In this document: positions 28,025 to 36,241 of the stretch, piece by piece
Layout: each line of letters starts with the position of its first letter
Numbering within the stretch: position 1 is the stretch's first letter
Assembly: GCA_905221115.1 (NCBI GenBank)
Contig: CAJNBX010000003.1
Coordinates: 95,377 to 159,376 of the forward strand
Reading direction: 5' to 3'
DNA length: 64,000 nucleotides
From: a bacterium
GTDB taxonomy: Bacteria > Bacillota > Bacilli > Lactobacillales > Streptococcaceae
The notes under the pieces: generated by a model
Told to the model about the DNA's origin: nothing
Databases searched by the model: none
What the model saw: only the letters and a program-made list of their open reading frames with translations
Made by a program: the position numbers and the translations under genes

Positions 28025-28159
28025 TTATGCAGCCAAAACTTTGCGTCCTTTACGACGACGAGCTGCCAATACGCGACGACCGTTTTTAGTTGACATACGG
28101 TTACGGAATCCGTGTTTGCGCGCACGACGAAGTTTACTTGGTTGATAAGTACGTTTCAC
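28025..28159 (-). CDS. rpmH: 50S ribosomal protein L34
   Basis: A 44-residue, highly basic ribosomal protein: it opens [18 protein letters not shown] and ends [10 protein letters not shown]. The start codon is GTG at 28159, with GAGGAGG 9 nt upstream. It is not next to rnpA and dnaA as in many bacteria. It has its own consensus promoter, a roughly 70-nt leader and a strong terminator. Confidence 0.96.
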
Positions 28160-28233
28160 GATGAATACCTCCTCATAGATTTTGTATTCGTTTAGCCGGC
28201 TATAAAGTGATCAGTTACTAAACATACTTTACT

Positions 28234-28262
28234 ATTCTATCTGATTCTTTCACTTTTGTCAA
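28234..28262 (-). promoter_or_regulatory. rpmH promoter
   Basis: Minus strand TTGACA (28262-28257), 17-bp spacer, TAGAAT (28239-28234). Confidence 0.85.
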
Positions 28263-28303
28263 TAGCTCAAGGCAAATGTTTCCAGCTTTTTCAAATGTAA
28301 GCC

Positions 28304-29518
28304 CTATCTACGATACTGTTTCAAGAATCGAGTCATCTTTTCTTGGATTTGGGCCAGTTCATCGACACGAGGAAGGTAAACAATACGGAAGTGGTCTGGT
28401 TCCTGCCAGTTGAAGCCTCGACCATGAACCAAGAGAACCTTTTCCTGCTTCAAGAAATTAAGGACAAACTGCTCATCATCATCGATACGGTACATATTGC
28501 GGTCGATTTTAGGGAAGATATAGAGTCCAGCCTTGGGTTTAACCGCAGACAAACCTGGGATATCTTGAATGGCATTGTAGATGAAGTTTCTTTGCTCGTA
28601 GATTCGTCCACCAGGAAGGAGCAATTCATCAACTGATTGGTGGCCACCCAAGGAAGTTTGTACGACTTGTTGGGCCAAAACGTTAGAGCAAAGGCGCATA
28701 TTGGATAGCATATTGAGCCCTTCGATATAGCCTTTAACATGAGTCTTAGGTCCAGACAAGACCATCCAACCCACACGGAAACCAGCGATACGATGGGATT
28801 TTGACAGACCATTCATGCTGACACAGAAGACATCTGGTGCCAAGCTCGCCACAGGCGTATGCACATGTCCATCCATTACCATGCGGTCATAGATTTCATC
28901 CGCAAAGATAATCAAATCGTTTTGACGGGCAATCTCAATAATCTCCAACAAGAGTTCCTTAGGATAAAGGGCTCCAGTTGGGTTGTTTGGATTGATAAGG
29001 ACGATTGCCTTGGTATTGGAAGTGATTTTTGACTTGATATCGTCAATATCTGGGTACCATTCTGCAGCTTCATCACAGATATAGTGAACAGCATTTCCTC
29101 CAGCTAGGCTGACAGCTGCTGTCCAGAGAGGATAGTCTGGCATAGGCACCAAGACTTCATCCCCGTTGTCCAAAAGCCCCTGCATGGACATGACAATCAG
29201 CTCACTGACACCATTTCCAAGGTAAATATCATCAATATCTACGTTTGGGAATTTTTTCAATTGGCAATACTGCATGATGGCCTTACGGGCTGAGAAAATC
29301 CCTTTGGAGTCAGAATAACCTTCACTATCACGCGCATTCATAATCAAGTCATGAATGACCTCGTCTGGCGCTGTAAAGCCAAATTCTGCTGGATTTCCTG
29401 TATTCAGACGTAAAATCTTTTCTCCGTTTGCTCGCATCCGCATGGCTTCTTCCAAAACAGGACCACGGATATCATAAGCAACATGCTCTAACTTACTAGA
29501 CTTGTTATATTCTTTCAT
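28304..29518 (-). CDS. alaT: AlaT-like PLP aminotransferase
   Basis: A 404-residue class I/II aminotransferase, probably alanine:pyruvate or glutamate:pyruvate. Motifs are LRLNTGNPAEFGF, VLVPMPDYPLWTAAV, INPNNPTGALYP, IIFADEIYDRMV, and the PLP-lysine segment SMNGLSKSHRIAGFRVGWM. The start has GAGGAAAC 5-6 nt upstream. Aspartate aminotransferase activity is the alternative. It appears monocistronic with a terminator behind. Confidence 0.88.
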   Translation of the reverse strand: MKEYNKSSKLEHVAYDIRGPVLEEAMRMRANGEKILRLNTGNPAEFGFTAPDEVIHDLIMNARDSEGYSDSKGIFSARKAIMQYCQLKKFPNVDIDDIYLGNGVSELIVMSMQGLLDNGDEVLVPMPDYPLWTAAVSLAGGNAVHYICDEAAEWYPDIDDIKSKITSNTKAIVLINPNNPTGALYPKELLLEIIEIARQNDLIIFADEIYDRMVMDGHVHTPVASLAPDVFCVSMNGLSKSHRIAGFRVGWMVLSGPKTHVKGYIEGLNMLSNMRLCSNVLAQQVVQTSLGGHQSVDELLLPGGRIYEQRNFIYNAIQDIPGLSAVKPKAGLYIFPKIDRNMYRIDDDEQFVLNFLKQEKVLLVHGRGFNWQEPDHFRIVYLPRVDELAQIQEKMTRFLKQYRR

Positions 29519-29609
29519 CTTGTTTCCTCAATTCATCAGGATAGTAACATTATACCACTAGAAAGAAAATGCGACAAGTTTACTGAAATGTGTTACTAAA
29601 ATCCTACAG

Positions 29610-29634
29610 AAGAAAAGCCTCGCTAAAAGCGAGG
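29610..29634 (-). terminator. Terminator of the small membrane protein at 29674-29973
   Basis: Minus strand ACCTCGC, loop TTTTA, GCGAGGCTTTTCTTC. Confidence 0.85.
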
Positions 29635-29673
29635 TCAAACAGGGAAGATAGCAGGTATTTTGCGAAAGTCACA

Positions 29674-29973
29674 TCACATACCAAAAGATAAACCTAGAAA
29701 AAGCAAGCCTAAAAAGGAGTCATAGAGAAGATTGAACATGAGGAAAAGTCCCCATATCATCAAGTAATCCCAACGCCCACTTCGTTTAGCGACTAGGAAT
29801 AATACCAAATGGTAGAGTAGATGAAAGACTAAAAAAACAACAAAACCTGGATAGAGAAGCGGTACCAGACTCTCTAATTGCCAGAGCATGATAACTTCTA
29901 GCAAGATTGAAACTAGGATGGTTCCATAATAAAGGAAATTTAAATTTTTTGTTTCTTGAAAAGAGTGCTTCAT
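29674..29973 (-). CDS. Small membrane protein, function unknown
   Basis: A 99-residue protein with three predicted membrane helices (about 13-32, 38-60 and 70-95) and a short polar N-terminus (MKHSFQETKN). I do not recognise the family. The ATG at 29973 has AGGGAGG about 7 nt upstream, a very strong site; an ATG lies one codon before it. It stands alone between alaT and uspA with its own terminator. Confidence 0.7.
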   Translation of the reverse strand: MKHSFQETKNLNFLYYGTILVSILLEVIMLWQLESLVPLLYPGFVVFLVFHLLYHLVLFLVAKRSGRWDYLMIWGLFLMFNLLYDSFLGLLFLGLSFGM

Positions 29974-30078
29974 CATTCTCCCTCCCTTCACTTCTTCCCT
30001 GCTATCCTTTCTTTTATTTTATCATATATTTATATAGATTTTAAGTGCTAACATTCTTTTAAAAAATACTTTTTTTGC

Positions 30079-30107
30079 TTTACTTCTATAGTGAAAAGGT
30101 TTACAAT
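30079..30107 (+). promoter_or_regulatory. Promoter of uspA
   Basis: TTTACT (30079-30084), 17-bp spacer, TACAAT (30102-30107), about 30 nt before the start codon. Confidence 0.6.
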
Positions 30108-30137
30108 TATAGTAAGAAAATTTCAGGAGGTTTCATT

Positions 30138-30590
30138 ATGGCACAACGTTACCAAAATATTATGGTCGCAATCGATGGTTCTAAAGAAGCGGACTTGGCT
30201 TTTATCAAGGGAGTTCATTCTGCTCTACGAAACGACGCTAAACTCACCATCGCACATGTCATTGACACACGCGCTCTCCAAAGCGTATCCACCTTTGATG
30301 CTGAAGTTTACGAAGAACTCCAAGTCGACGCTGAAAGTCTGATGAAAGAGTACGAAAAACGTGCTAAAGATGCTGGTGTGGCAGATGTTCATATCGTCAT
30401 TGAAATGGGAAATCCAAAAACCCTACTGGCACGTACTATTCCCGATGCTGAAGAAGTGGACCTCATCCTCGTTGGCGCAACTGGTCTCAACGCCTTTGAA
30501 CGCCTCTTGGTTGGCTCTTCATCTGAATACATTCTCCGCCATGCTAAGGTCGATTTGCTGGTTGTGAGAGAACAAGAAAAAACCTTATAA
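30138..30590 (+). CDS. Universal stress protein UspA family
   Basis: A 150-residue single-domain UspA protein. The N-terminal strand is NIMVAIDGSKEADLA and the ATP-binding C-terminus is GATGLNAFERLLVGSSSEYI, matching G2xG9GS, so it is an ATP-binding subtype. The start at 30138 has AGGAGG 7 nt upstream; an in-frame upstream TTG is not used. It is a single-gene unit. The stress it responds to is not inferable. Confidence 0.93.
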   Translation: MAQRYQNIMVAIDGSKEADLAFIKGVHSALRNDAKLTIAHVIDTRALQSVSTFDAEVYEELQVDAESLMKEYEKRAKDAGVADVHIVIEMGNPKTLLARTIPDAEEVDLILVGATGLNAFERLLVGSSSEYILRHAKVDLLVVREQEKTL

Positions 30591-30599
30591 TCACAAAGA

Positions 30600-30624
30600 A
30601 AAGGAGCTCAGCGCTCCTTTTTAT
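30600..30624. terminator. Bidirectional terminator after uspA
   Basis: AAAGGAGC, short loop, GCTCCTTTTTA; AAAAAGG on the other strand allows use by the converging 30636-32024 gene. Confidence 0.8.
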
Positions 30625-30635
30625 TTACTTTTTGT

Positions 30636-32024
30636 TTACTGTTTATTTCTCTCTTTATGGCGTTCATAAGCCTTGAGCTGACGCTGCAGTTCCTTTTTAA
30701 TAGCAGGTTCTGGAGCATATTTTTCTTCCCAATCATCTGGTTTTAAGATTTTATGGGTCACTGGATCAAAATGAGCCTTGCCATCTGGAAAAATTTTCCC
30801 CATATTGGCCTGATGGACAATATCAAAAATACGTTCTGGATCCACCCCCATCAAGACAAAACTACCGTAGGTGAAGTAAAGCGTATCAATCAAGGCATCC
30901 ACCTGACCTATCAAATCTTGCTGGGCAGGTGTCTTCTTGGCTACTTTATCTGCTGCCTTATCAAGAGCTTGATGAAGTTGCGATACAGCTTGACCAAAGT
31001 CCTCTTCAGAAGGACTGGCAGCTCTAACAAACTCCACCAATTCTTCTATTTTAAAGCCAGCCCTGTGAGTTGCACCTTCTAAATCCCAAGCTCGAGGTTC
31101 TTCTTGGGTCCGTTCATCCATCATGTGGTGGAAGGTTTTGACCTTATTGAAATGATAATCACGGCTGACAAAGACTTTTTCTGAAGACAAAACACCAAAA
31201 TGTTCCAAGGCCTTATGGATTCCGTCTTGCTGATTGCTGGTTGTAATGTGCTTTGCAACTTCCTTGACACTGCTACTACCATTTCCCATAGCGACAGACA
31301 TACCGACACCCGCCAGCATTTCAAGGTCGTTATCTGAGTCACCAAAGGCCATCACTTGATTAAGGTCAAAGCCATATTCTTTCCCGACTCGACGAATGCC
31401 TTCTAATTTAGAATTTCCTTGATTGATGACATCTGCTGCAAAAGGATTGCTACGTGTTAATTTCAAGTCTTCAAAATCAGCCGCCGCCTTCTCAGATTCT
31501 TCTGGCGTCATCAGCATCAAAACTTGATAGATAGGCTGATTCATCAGGTGAAGCAGGTCTTCTTCCTTTTGGGGAACCACCTTGCTGATCATGCGATTAA
31601 AGGAATGACTCACCGTCCGAGTTAAAACAGAGGGAACGAAGCGACTGATTCGTTGGGAAAAAGAACCCAGACCAAAGGACATGATTTTAGAACCCAACAT
31701 GGCATCCTTGGTCCCTAGGGCAATCTCCTTGCCCTCTTTTTTAGCATAGCTAATTAGATGGCGCAAATGTAACTTGGAAATAGGGCTCGTGAACAAGACT
31801 CTTTCTTTATTAAAGATATACTGGCCATTATAGGTTACCGCAAAATCCAAATCCAAATCGTCCATCAATTCCTTAACAAAAAAAGGTCCTCGACCTGTCG
31901 CTACGCCGACAAGTACCCCTTGTTCTTTGACAATCTTAATCGCGTCCTTAGTGGATTTCAAAACACTCTTGCGATCGTTAACCAAGGTTCCATCGATATC
32001 AAAAAAAACAGCTTTGACTTCCAT
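30636..32024 (-). CDS. Cof-type HAD phosphatase fused to an all-alpha NTP pyrophosphatase-like domain
   Basis: A 462-residue two-domain protein. Residues 1-270 are a Cof/HAD-IIB phosphatase: VFFDIDGTLVND (nucleophile Asp), GVATGRGP, and MAFGDSDNDLEML. Residues about 285-462 resemble MazG/HisE-like NTP pyrophosphatases, with KIEELVEFVRAA and a second helix GQVDALIDTLYFTYGS supplying acidic metal ligands. The fusion suggests removal of unwanted nucleotides followed by dephosphorylation, which is inference. I chose the ATG at 32024; an upstream TTG is in frame. Pneumococci appear to have the same fusion. Confidence 0.85.
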   Translation of the reverse strand: MEVKAVFFDIDGTLVNDRKSVLKSTKDAIKIVKEQGVLVGVATGRGPFFVKELMDDLDLDFAVTYNGQYIFNKERVLFTSPISKLHLRHLISYAKKEGKEIALGTKDAMLGSKIMSFGLGSFSQRISRFVPSVLTRTVSHSFNRMISKVVPQKEEDLLHLMNQPIYQVLMLMTPEESEKAAADFEDLKLTRSNPFAADVINQGNSKLEGIRRVGKEYGFDLNQVMAFGDSDNDLEMLAGVGMSVAMGNGSSSVKEVAKHITTSNQQDGIHKALEHFGVLSSEKVFVSRDYHFNKVKTFHHMMDERTQEEPRAWDLEGATHRAGFKIEELVEFVRAASPSEEDFGQAVSQLHQALDKAADKVAKKTPAQQDLIGQVDALIDTLYFTYGSFVLMGVDPERIFDIVHQANMGKIFPDGKAHFDPVTHKILKPDDWEEKYAPEPAIKKELQRQLKAYERHKERNKQ

Positions 32025-32047
32025 CCTATCCCAATCTCCCCTTTTGT

Positions 32048-32064
32048 GATACAATGATTATACC
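32048..32064. promoter_or_regulatory. Face-to-face -10 boxes of the HAD fusion gene and ansA
   Basis: Plus strand TGATACAAT (hexamer 32050-32055) for ansA, and minus strand TGGTATAAT (hexamer 32062-32057) for the HAD fusion. The two hexamers are 1 bp apart, so the promoters should exclude one another. Confidence 0.6.
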
Positions 32065-32089
32065 ACATTTCAGAAAGAGTGAGTAAATC

Positions 32090-33052
32090 ATGCCTAAGAA
32101 AATCCTTGTTTTACATACTGGTGGGACTATTTCCATGCAAGCCGATGCTTCTGGCGCTGTTGTGACGAGTTCAGATAATCCCATGAACCATGTGTCCAAC
32201 CCACTTGAAGGAATCCAAGTCCACTCCCTAGACTTTTTTAACCTGCCAAGCCCCCATATCAAACCCAAGCATATGCTGGCCCTCTACCAAAAAATCAAAG
32301 AGGAAGCAGATAATTACGATGGAGTGGTGATCACACACGGGACCGATACTTTAGAGGAAACAGCTTATTTCCTTGATACCATGGAAGTTCCCCATATGCC
32401 TATCGTTCTAACAGGTGCCATGCGCAGCTCCAACGAACTCGGTAGTGACGGTGTTTATAATTATCTGAGTGCTTTGCGGGTAGCTAGCGATGACAAGGCT
32501 GCTGACAAAGGGGTTTTGGTTGTTATGAACGATGAAATCCATGCTGCCAAGTATGTTACCAAAACGCATACGACCAACGTCGGCACCTTCCAGACCCCAA
32601 CACATGGGCCACTTGGTCTGATTACGAAGCGGGAAATCCTCTACTTCAAAACAGCTGAACCTCGTGTTCGCTTTGACCTTAATCACATACAAGGCTTAGT
32701 CCCTATCATCTCTGCTTATGCTGGTATGACAGATGAGCTGATTGATATGCTGGATTTGGAACAATTGGACGGTTTGATTATCCAAGCCTTCGGAGCTGGT
32801 AATATTCCCAAAGAAACGGCTCAAAAATTAGAAAGCCTTCTACAAAAAGGAATCCCAGTCGCCCTGGTTTCACGATGCTTTAACGGTATCGCTGAGCCTG
32901 TTTATGCCTACCAAGGTGGGGGCGTGCAGTTGCAAAAGGCCGGTGTTTTCTTTGTCAAAGAACTCAACGCCCAAAAAGCCCGTTTGAAACTCCTCATTGC
33001 CCTCAATGCCGGACTAACAGGACAGGCTTTGAAAGACTATATGGAAGGCTAA
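32090..33052 (+). CDS. ansA: L-asparaginase, type I
   Basis: A 320-residue cytoplasmic asparaginase. The first catalytic threonine is in VLHTGGTISM and the second in VITHGTDTLEETAYFL; IVLTGAMRSSNELGSDG is also characteristic. It hydrolyses asparagine to aspartate and ammonia. GAAAGAGTGAG lies upstream of the ATG. It is divergent from the HAD fusion gene and ends in a terminator shared with ccpA. Confidence 0.94.
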   Translation: MPKKILVLHTGGTISMQADASGAVVTSSDNPMNHVSNPLEGIQVHSLDFFNLPSPHIKPKHMLALYQKIKEEADNYDGVVITHGTDTLEETAYFLDTMEVPHMPIVLTGAMRSSNELGSDGVYNYLSALRVASDDKAADKGVLVVMNDEIHAAKYVTKTHTTNVGTFQTPTHGPLGLITKREILYFKTAEPRVRFDLNHIQGLVPIISAYAGMTDELIDMLDLEQLDGLIIQAFGAGNIPKETAQKLESLLQKGIPVALVSRCFNGIAEPVYAYQGGGVQLQKAGVFFVKELNAQKARLKLLIALNAGLTGQALKDYMEG

Positions 33053-33070
33053 GTCTCTTCTCCAGAAAGC

Positions 33071-33106
33071 AAAATCAGGAAATCTTCACGATTCCCTGAT
33101 TTTTTC
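33071..33106. terminator. Bidirectional terminator between ansA and ccpA
   Basis: AAAATCAGGAAAT, loop, ATTCCCTGATTTTTT; it runs up to the ccpA stop. Confidence 0.88.
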
Positions 33107-34116
33107 TATTTACGTTTTCGTGTTGAACGACGTTCTGTCAAACCATGAGGTAAGAGAACTTCACGTTCTTCCAACTCTTCCTTGTGCATAATCTTAGTCA
33201 ACATACGCATACTAATAGCACCAAGGTCATAAAGAGGTTGGGCAATAGTTGTCAAGTTTGGACGGGTAAAGCGTGAGATTTGTGAATCATCACTAGTAAT
33301 GATTTCAAATTCTTCTGGTACTGACACACCCTTATCAGCAAGACCGTTCAAGACACCTGCTGCCAATTCATCACCTGTTACAACTGCTGCAGTTGCGTTT
33401 GATGAAATCAAGCGTTCTGCCAAGGCATAACCGTCTTCATAAGTGTATTTGGATTCAAATACCAATCCTTCGCTATAAGAAATACCTGCTTTTTTCAAGG
33501 CTTCCTTGTAGCCAACCAAACGAACCTTACCATTGATATCATCCACTAGTGGACCGCTAACGAAAGCAATGCGCTCATTTTCTTTAGCAAGGTAGGTTAC
33601 TGCATCAATCGTTGCTTGTTTGTAGTCAATATTGACACTTGGAAGCTGATGTTCTACATCCACAGTTCCTGCAAGAACAACTGGTGTTCGAGAACGAGAA
33701 AACTCTGAACGAATTTTTTCAGTCAAGTGGTAGCCCATAAAGATGATACCATCCACTTGCTTAGAAAACAGGGTATTGACCACTGAAACTTCCTTGTCAT
33801 CATCCTCATCACTATTAGCAAGGACGATATTGTACTTGTACATTTCAGCGATATCGTCAATCCCTTTAGCAAGCGTTGAGAAATAGCCATTGGTAATATT
33901 GGGGATCACGACACCGACAGTGGTTGTCTTTTTACTTGCAAGACCACGCGCCACTGCATTTGGACGGTAATCCAAACGGTCAATCACCTCAAGCACTTTT
34001 TTACGGGTGTTCTCTTTTACATTCTTATTGCCATTGACTACACGGCTAACTGTCGCCATTGAAACTCCTGCTTCACGGGCGACATCATAAATCGTTACTG
34101 TATCGTCTGTATTCAT
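33106..34116 (-). CDS. ccpA: Catabolite control protein A
   Basis: A 336-residue LacI/GalR regulator that with HPr-Ser-P controls carbon-source genes at cre sites. The helix-turn-helix is at 7-30 (VTIYDVAREAGVSMATVSRVVN), followed by the hinge RPNAVARGLASKKT and a periplasmic-binding-like core with VGVVIPNI and a C-terminal PHGLTERRST. The full family length is present. A cre-like half-site lies in its leader. Likely targets in this window are manLMN and pflA. Confidence 0.96.
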   Translation of the reverse strand: MNTDDTVTIYDVAREAGVSMATVSRVVNGNKNVKENTRKKVLEVIDRLDYRPNAVARGLASKKTTTVGVVIPNITNGYFSTLAKGIDDIAEMYKYNIVLANSDEDDDKEVSVVNTLFSKQVDGIIFMGYHLTEKIRSEFSRSRTPVVLAGTVDVEHQLPSVNIDYKQATIDAVTYLAKENERIAFVSGPLVDDINGKVRLVGYKEALKKAGISYSEGLVFESKYTYEDGYALAERLISSNATAAVVTGDELAAGVLNGLADKGVSVPEEFEIITSDDSQISRFTRPNLTTIAQPLYDLGAISMRMLTKIMHKEELEEREVLLPHGLTERRSTRKRK

Positions 34117-34168
34117 TCCATTTCCTTTCTATATCATACCTCACGAGACTCCAAAAAAGAGACGGTAT

Positions 34169-34185
34169 GAAAATTTCGTTTTCAT
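34169..34185 (-). promoter_or_regulatory. cre-like site upstream of ccpA
   Basis: Minus strand ATGAAAACGAAATTTTC: the left half fits the CcpA operator, the right half does not. Weak evidence for autoregulation. Confidence 0.35.
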
Positions 34186-34299
34186 GATTCCACTTATTCC
34201 ATTTTATCACTATTTGTAAACACTTTCAAGTATTTTTTGAAGATTGTTTGAAAAAAATTTCATAGAAAGCTATGTTTATGAAGAAAAAATCACCTTTTC

Positions 34300-34328
34300 T
34301 TGATTTTTAATCCTATTTGCTGTATGAT
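34300..34328 (+). promoter_or_regulatory. Promoter of the DUF960 gene
   Basis: TTGATT (34300-34305), 17-bp spacer, TATGAT (34323-34328). Confidence 0.75.
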
Positions 34329-34353
34329 AAGGGAAAAGAAAGGGGGAAGAAAT

Positions 34354-34671
34354 ATGGCTTTTACCAATACCCACATGCGGTCTGCTAGTTTTGGCATTGT
34401 TACCAGCTTGCCTGATGACGTTATTGACTCTTTTTGGTATATCATCGACCACTTCTTAAAAAATGTCTTTGAATTGGAGGAGGAACTCGAGTTTCAATTG
34501 CTTAATAACCAAGGAAAAATTACCTTCCACTTCTCAAGTCAACATCTCCCTACAGCCATTGATTTTGATTTTAACCATCCCTTCGACCCTCTTTATCCCC
34601 CGAGAGTCCTGGTTTTAGATATGGATGGTAGAGAGACTATCCTCCTCCCAGAAGAAAATGACCTATTTTAA
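34354..34671 (+). CDS. DUF960 family protein
   Basis: A 105-residue soluble protein starting MAFTNTHMRSASFGIVTSLP, which I recognise as the DUF960 family of lactic acid bacteria. It is acidic near its C-terminus (LLPEENDLF). No catalytic motif is visible and no function is established. AAAGGGGG lies 7 nt before the ATG. It is monocistronic, with its own promoter and a terminator shared with the folate operon. Confidence 0.8.
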   Translation: MAFTNTHMRSASFGIVTSLPDDVIDSFWYIIDHFLKNVFELEEELEFQLLNNQGKITFHFSSQHLPTAIDFDFNHPFDPLYPPRVLVLDMDGRETILLPEENDLF

Positions 34672-34716
34672 AAACTCTAGCCTTCAGTTGCAAGTAACTG
34701 AAAACTAGAGTTTTTC
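34671..34716. terminator. Bidirectional terminator between DUF960 and folBK
   Basis: AAAACTCTAG pairs with CTAGAGTTTTT, with an inner TTCAGTT/AACTGAA helix. Confidence 0.88.
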
Positions 34717-35528
34717 TATTTTTTCAAAGCATCATACAAGTTACGGATAGGTTGCTTTAATGTCGGATGGATAAAATGAGGCGCAATTTCCTGTAAGGAC
34801 TCAAGGACAAAAAGGCGTTCCGCTATGTAAGGATGAGGCAAGATAAGGTCATCTGTATAAAGAATCTGATCCTCTACAAAGAGCAAGTCCAAATCAATCA
34901 AACGAGGTCCCCAATGCACTTCTCTCACCCGTCCCATCTCTGACTCAATAGCTAACAAGGTCTCTAATAGAACTGGGGCCGGCAACCAGGTTTCAACCTC
35001 AACCACTTGATTAGCAAAGCTATCCTGCTCCACACCACCCCAAGGCTCCGTCGTCAAGACACTGGACTCTTTGAGAATATGGATGCCACGAGCTCGCAGT
35101 TTGTCAATGGCTTGCTCCAAGTTCGCTTGCTTATCCCCCATATTGCTTCCCAGGGCGATAAAGGCTCGTTGCTTGCGGCGATGGATGGTTACTGAGCAAG
35201 TATCTAGCGGCAAATGAACCGGCGCCCAAGGCTTTTTCAATTCCAGCCTGATTTCTTGGACAAGAGGATAGGTCTCAAAAGTACGTTCTACCAATTTGTA
35301 AGCTACCGTTTCAATCAAGTCCTCAGTGGTTTCCTGAAACCAAGTCGTCCACTGCTGACACAGTTCTCCGTAATGGACAGAGGCTGTTAAATCCAAGTCT
35401 GTAGCCGCCTTGGTCATATCATAGGATAGGATTGCGGAAATAACAAACTTCTGCCCCAATTCTTTCTCACTCGGAAAAAGACCATGATAGGCAAAAATTT
35501 CCAAATCTTTAATCTGCAGTTGATCCAT
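34716..35528 (-). CDS. sulD: Bifunctional dihydroneopterin aldolase/HPPK (SulD)
   Basis: A 270-residue fusion performing two consecutive folate steps. Residues 1-118 form dihydroneopterin aldolase ([26 protein letters not shown]). Residues 119-270 form 6-hydroxymethyl-dihydropterin pyrophosphokinase ([44 protein letters not shown]). This fusion is the known pneumococcal SulD. It is last in the cluster, separated from folE by a BOX element and a terminator-like hairpin, so its expression may be partly uncoupled. Confidence 0.94.
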   Translation of the reverse strand: MDQLQIKDLEIFAYHGLFPSEKELGQKFVISAILSYDMTKAATDLDLTASVHYGELCQQWTTWFQETTEDLIETVAYKLVERTFETYPLVQEIRLELKKPWAPVHLPLDTCSVTIHRRKQRAFIALGSNMGDKQANLEQAIDKLRARGIHILKESSVLTTEPWGGVEQDSFANQVVEVETWLPAPVLLETLLAIESEMGRVREVHWGPRLIDLDLLFVEDQILYTDDLILPHPYIAERLFVLESLQEIAPHFIHPTLKQPIRNLYDALKK

Positions 35529-35544
35529 AATGATTCCTTTCTAG

Positions 35545-35570
35545 AAAAATCCGCTTCAAGCGGATTCTTT
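35545..35570 (-). terminator. Terminator-like hairpin between folE and sulD
   Basis: Minus strand AATCCGC, loop TTGA, GCGGATT, then TTTC. Lies 17 nt before the sulD start. Confidence 0.65.
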
Positions 35571-35572
35571 TT

Positions 35573-35687
35573 ATACTCAATGAAAATCAAAGTGCAAACT
35601 AGGAAGCTAGCCGCAGGCTGCTCAAAACACTGTTTTGAGGTTGCAGATGGAAGCTGACGTGGTTTGAATTTGATTTTCGAAGAGTAT
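35573..35687 (-). repeat. BOX element inside the folate operon (A-C form)
   Basis: Minus strand runs from ATACTCTTCGAAAATC to TTTTCATTGAGTAT, with a shortened boxA and TCAAAACAGTGTTTTGAG hairpin. Its outer end touches the folE stop codon. Confidence 0.88.
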
Positions 35688-36241
35688 TATAGTCCCATTA
35701 AACGATAAGCCTGATCTCGGAGGTCCTTATCTGTTTCAAATAGACCACGAGCTACTGTCGTCAAGGTTGCAGTGCCTGGTTTTCTGACACCACGCATACT
35801 CATACACATATGTTCCGCCTCAATGACAACAAAGGCTCCTTTAGCACCTAGATACTCCATCAAGGCATCGGCTACTTCGATATTCAATCGTTCTTGAATT
35901 TGTGGTTTTTTCGAATAAACTTCAACTGTACGGGCTAGCTTAGACAAACCTGCCACACGACCATCTGGAATGTAGGCAATATGTGCTCTCCCATAAAATG
36001 GTAGAAAGTGGTGTTCACACATGGTATGGAAAAAAATATCCTTTTCTACCACCATATTATCATCAATAATCTCAAAGGATTTTGACAAATGTTCCTCCGC
36101 TGTTTGACCAAGCCCTGAAAAAATCTCTTGGTACATACGGGCCACACGAGCAGGCGTTTCCTGCAAGCCCTCACGGTTAGCGTCCTCTCCGACAGCCTCG
36201 ATAATCATTTTTACAGCTGCTTCAATCTTTTGTGTATCCAT
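35687..36241 (-). CDS. folE: GTP cyclohydrolase I
   Basis: A 184-residue enzyme that makes dihydroneopterin triphosphate from GTP, the entry step of folate synthesis (SulC). Zinc ligands are seen in [20 protein letters not shown] and [16 protein letters not shown]. Normal length. It overlaps folC by 20 nt. The stop codon lies at the very edge of a BOX element. Confidence 0.95.
   Translation of the reverse strand: MDTQKIEAAVKMIIEAVGEDANREGLQETPARVARMYQEIFSGLGQTAEEHLSKSFEIIDDNMVVEKDIFFHTMCEHHFLPFYGRAHIAYIPDGRVAGLSKLARTVEVYSKKPQIQERLNIEVADALMEYLGAKGAFVVIEAEHMCMSMRGVRKPGTATLTTVARGLFETDKDLRDQAYRLMGL

Noticed and set aside
27789..28145. 118-codon plus-strand frame across the Ali gene start and rpmH
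   Set aside because: It crosses a promoter, a terminator and rpmH on the other strand; no ribosome-binding site.
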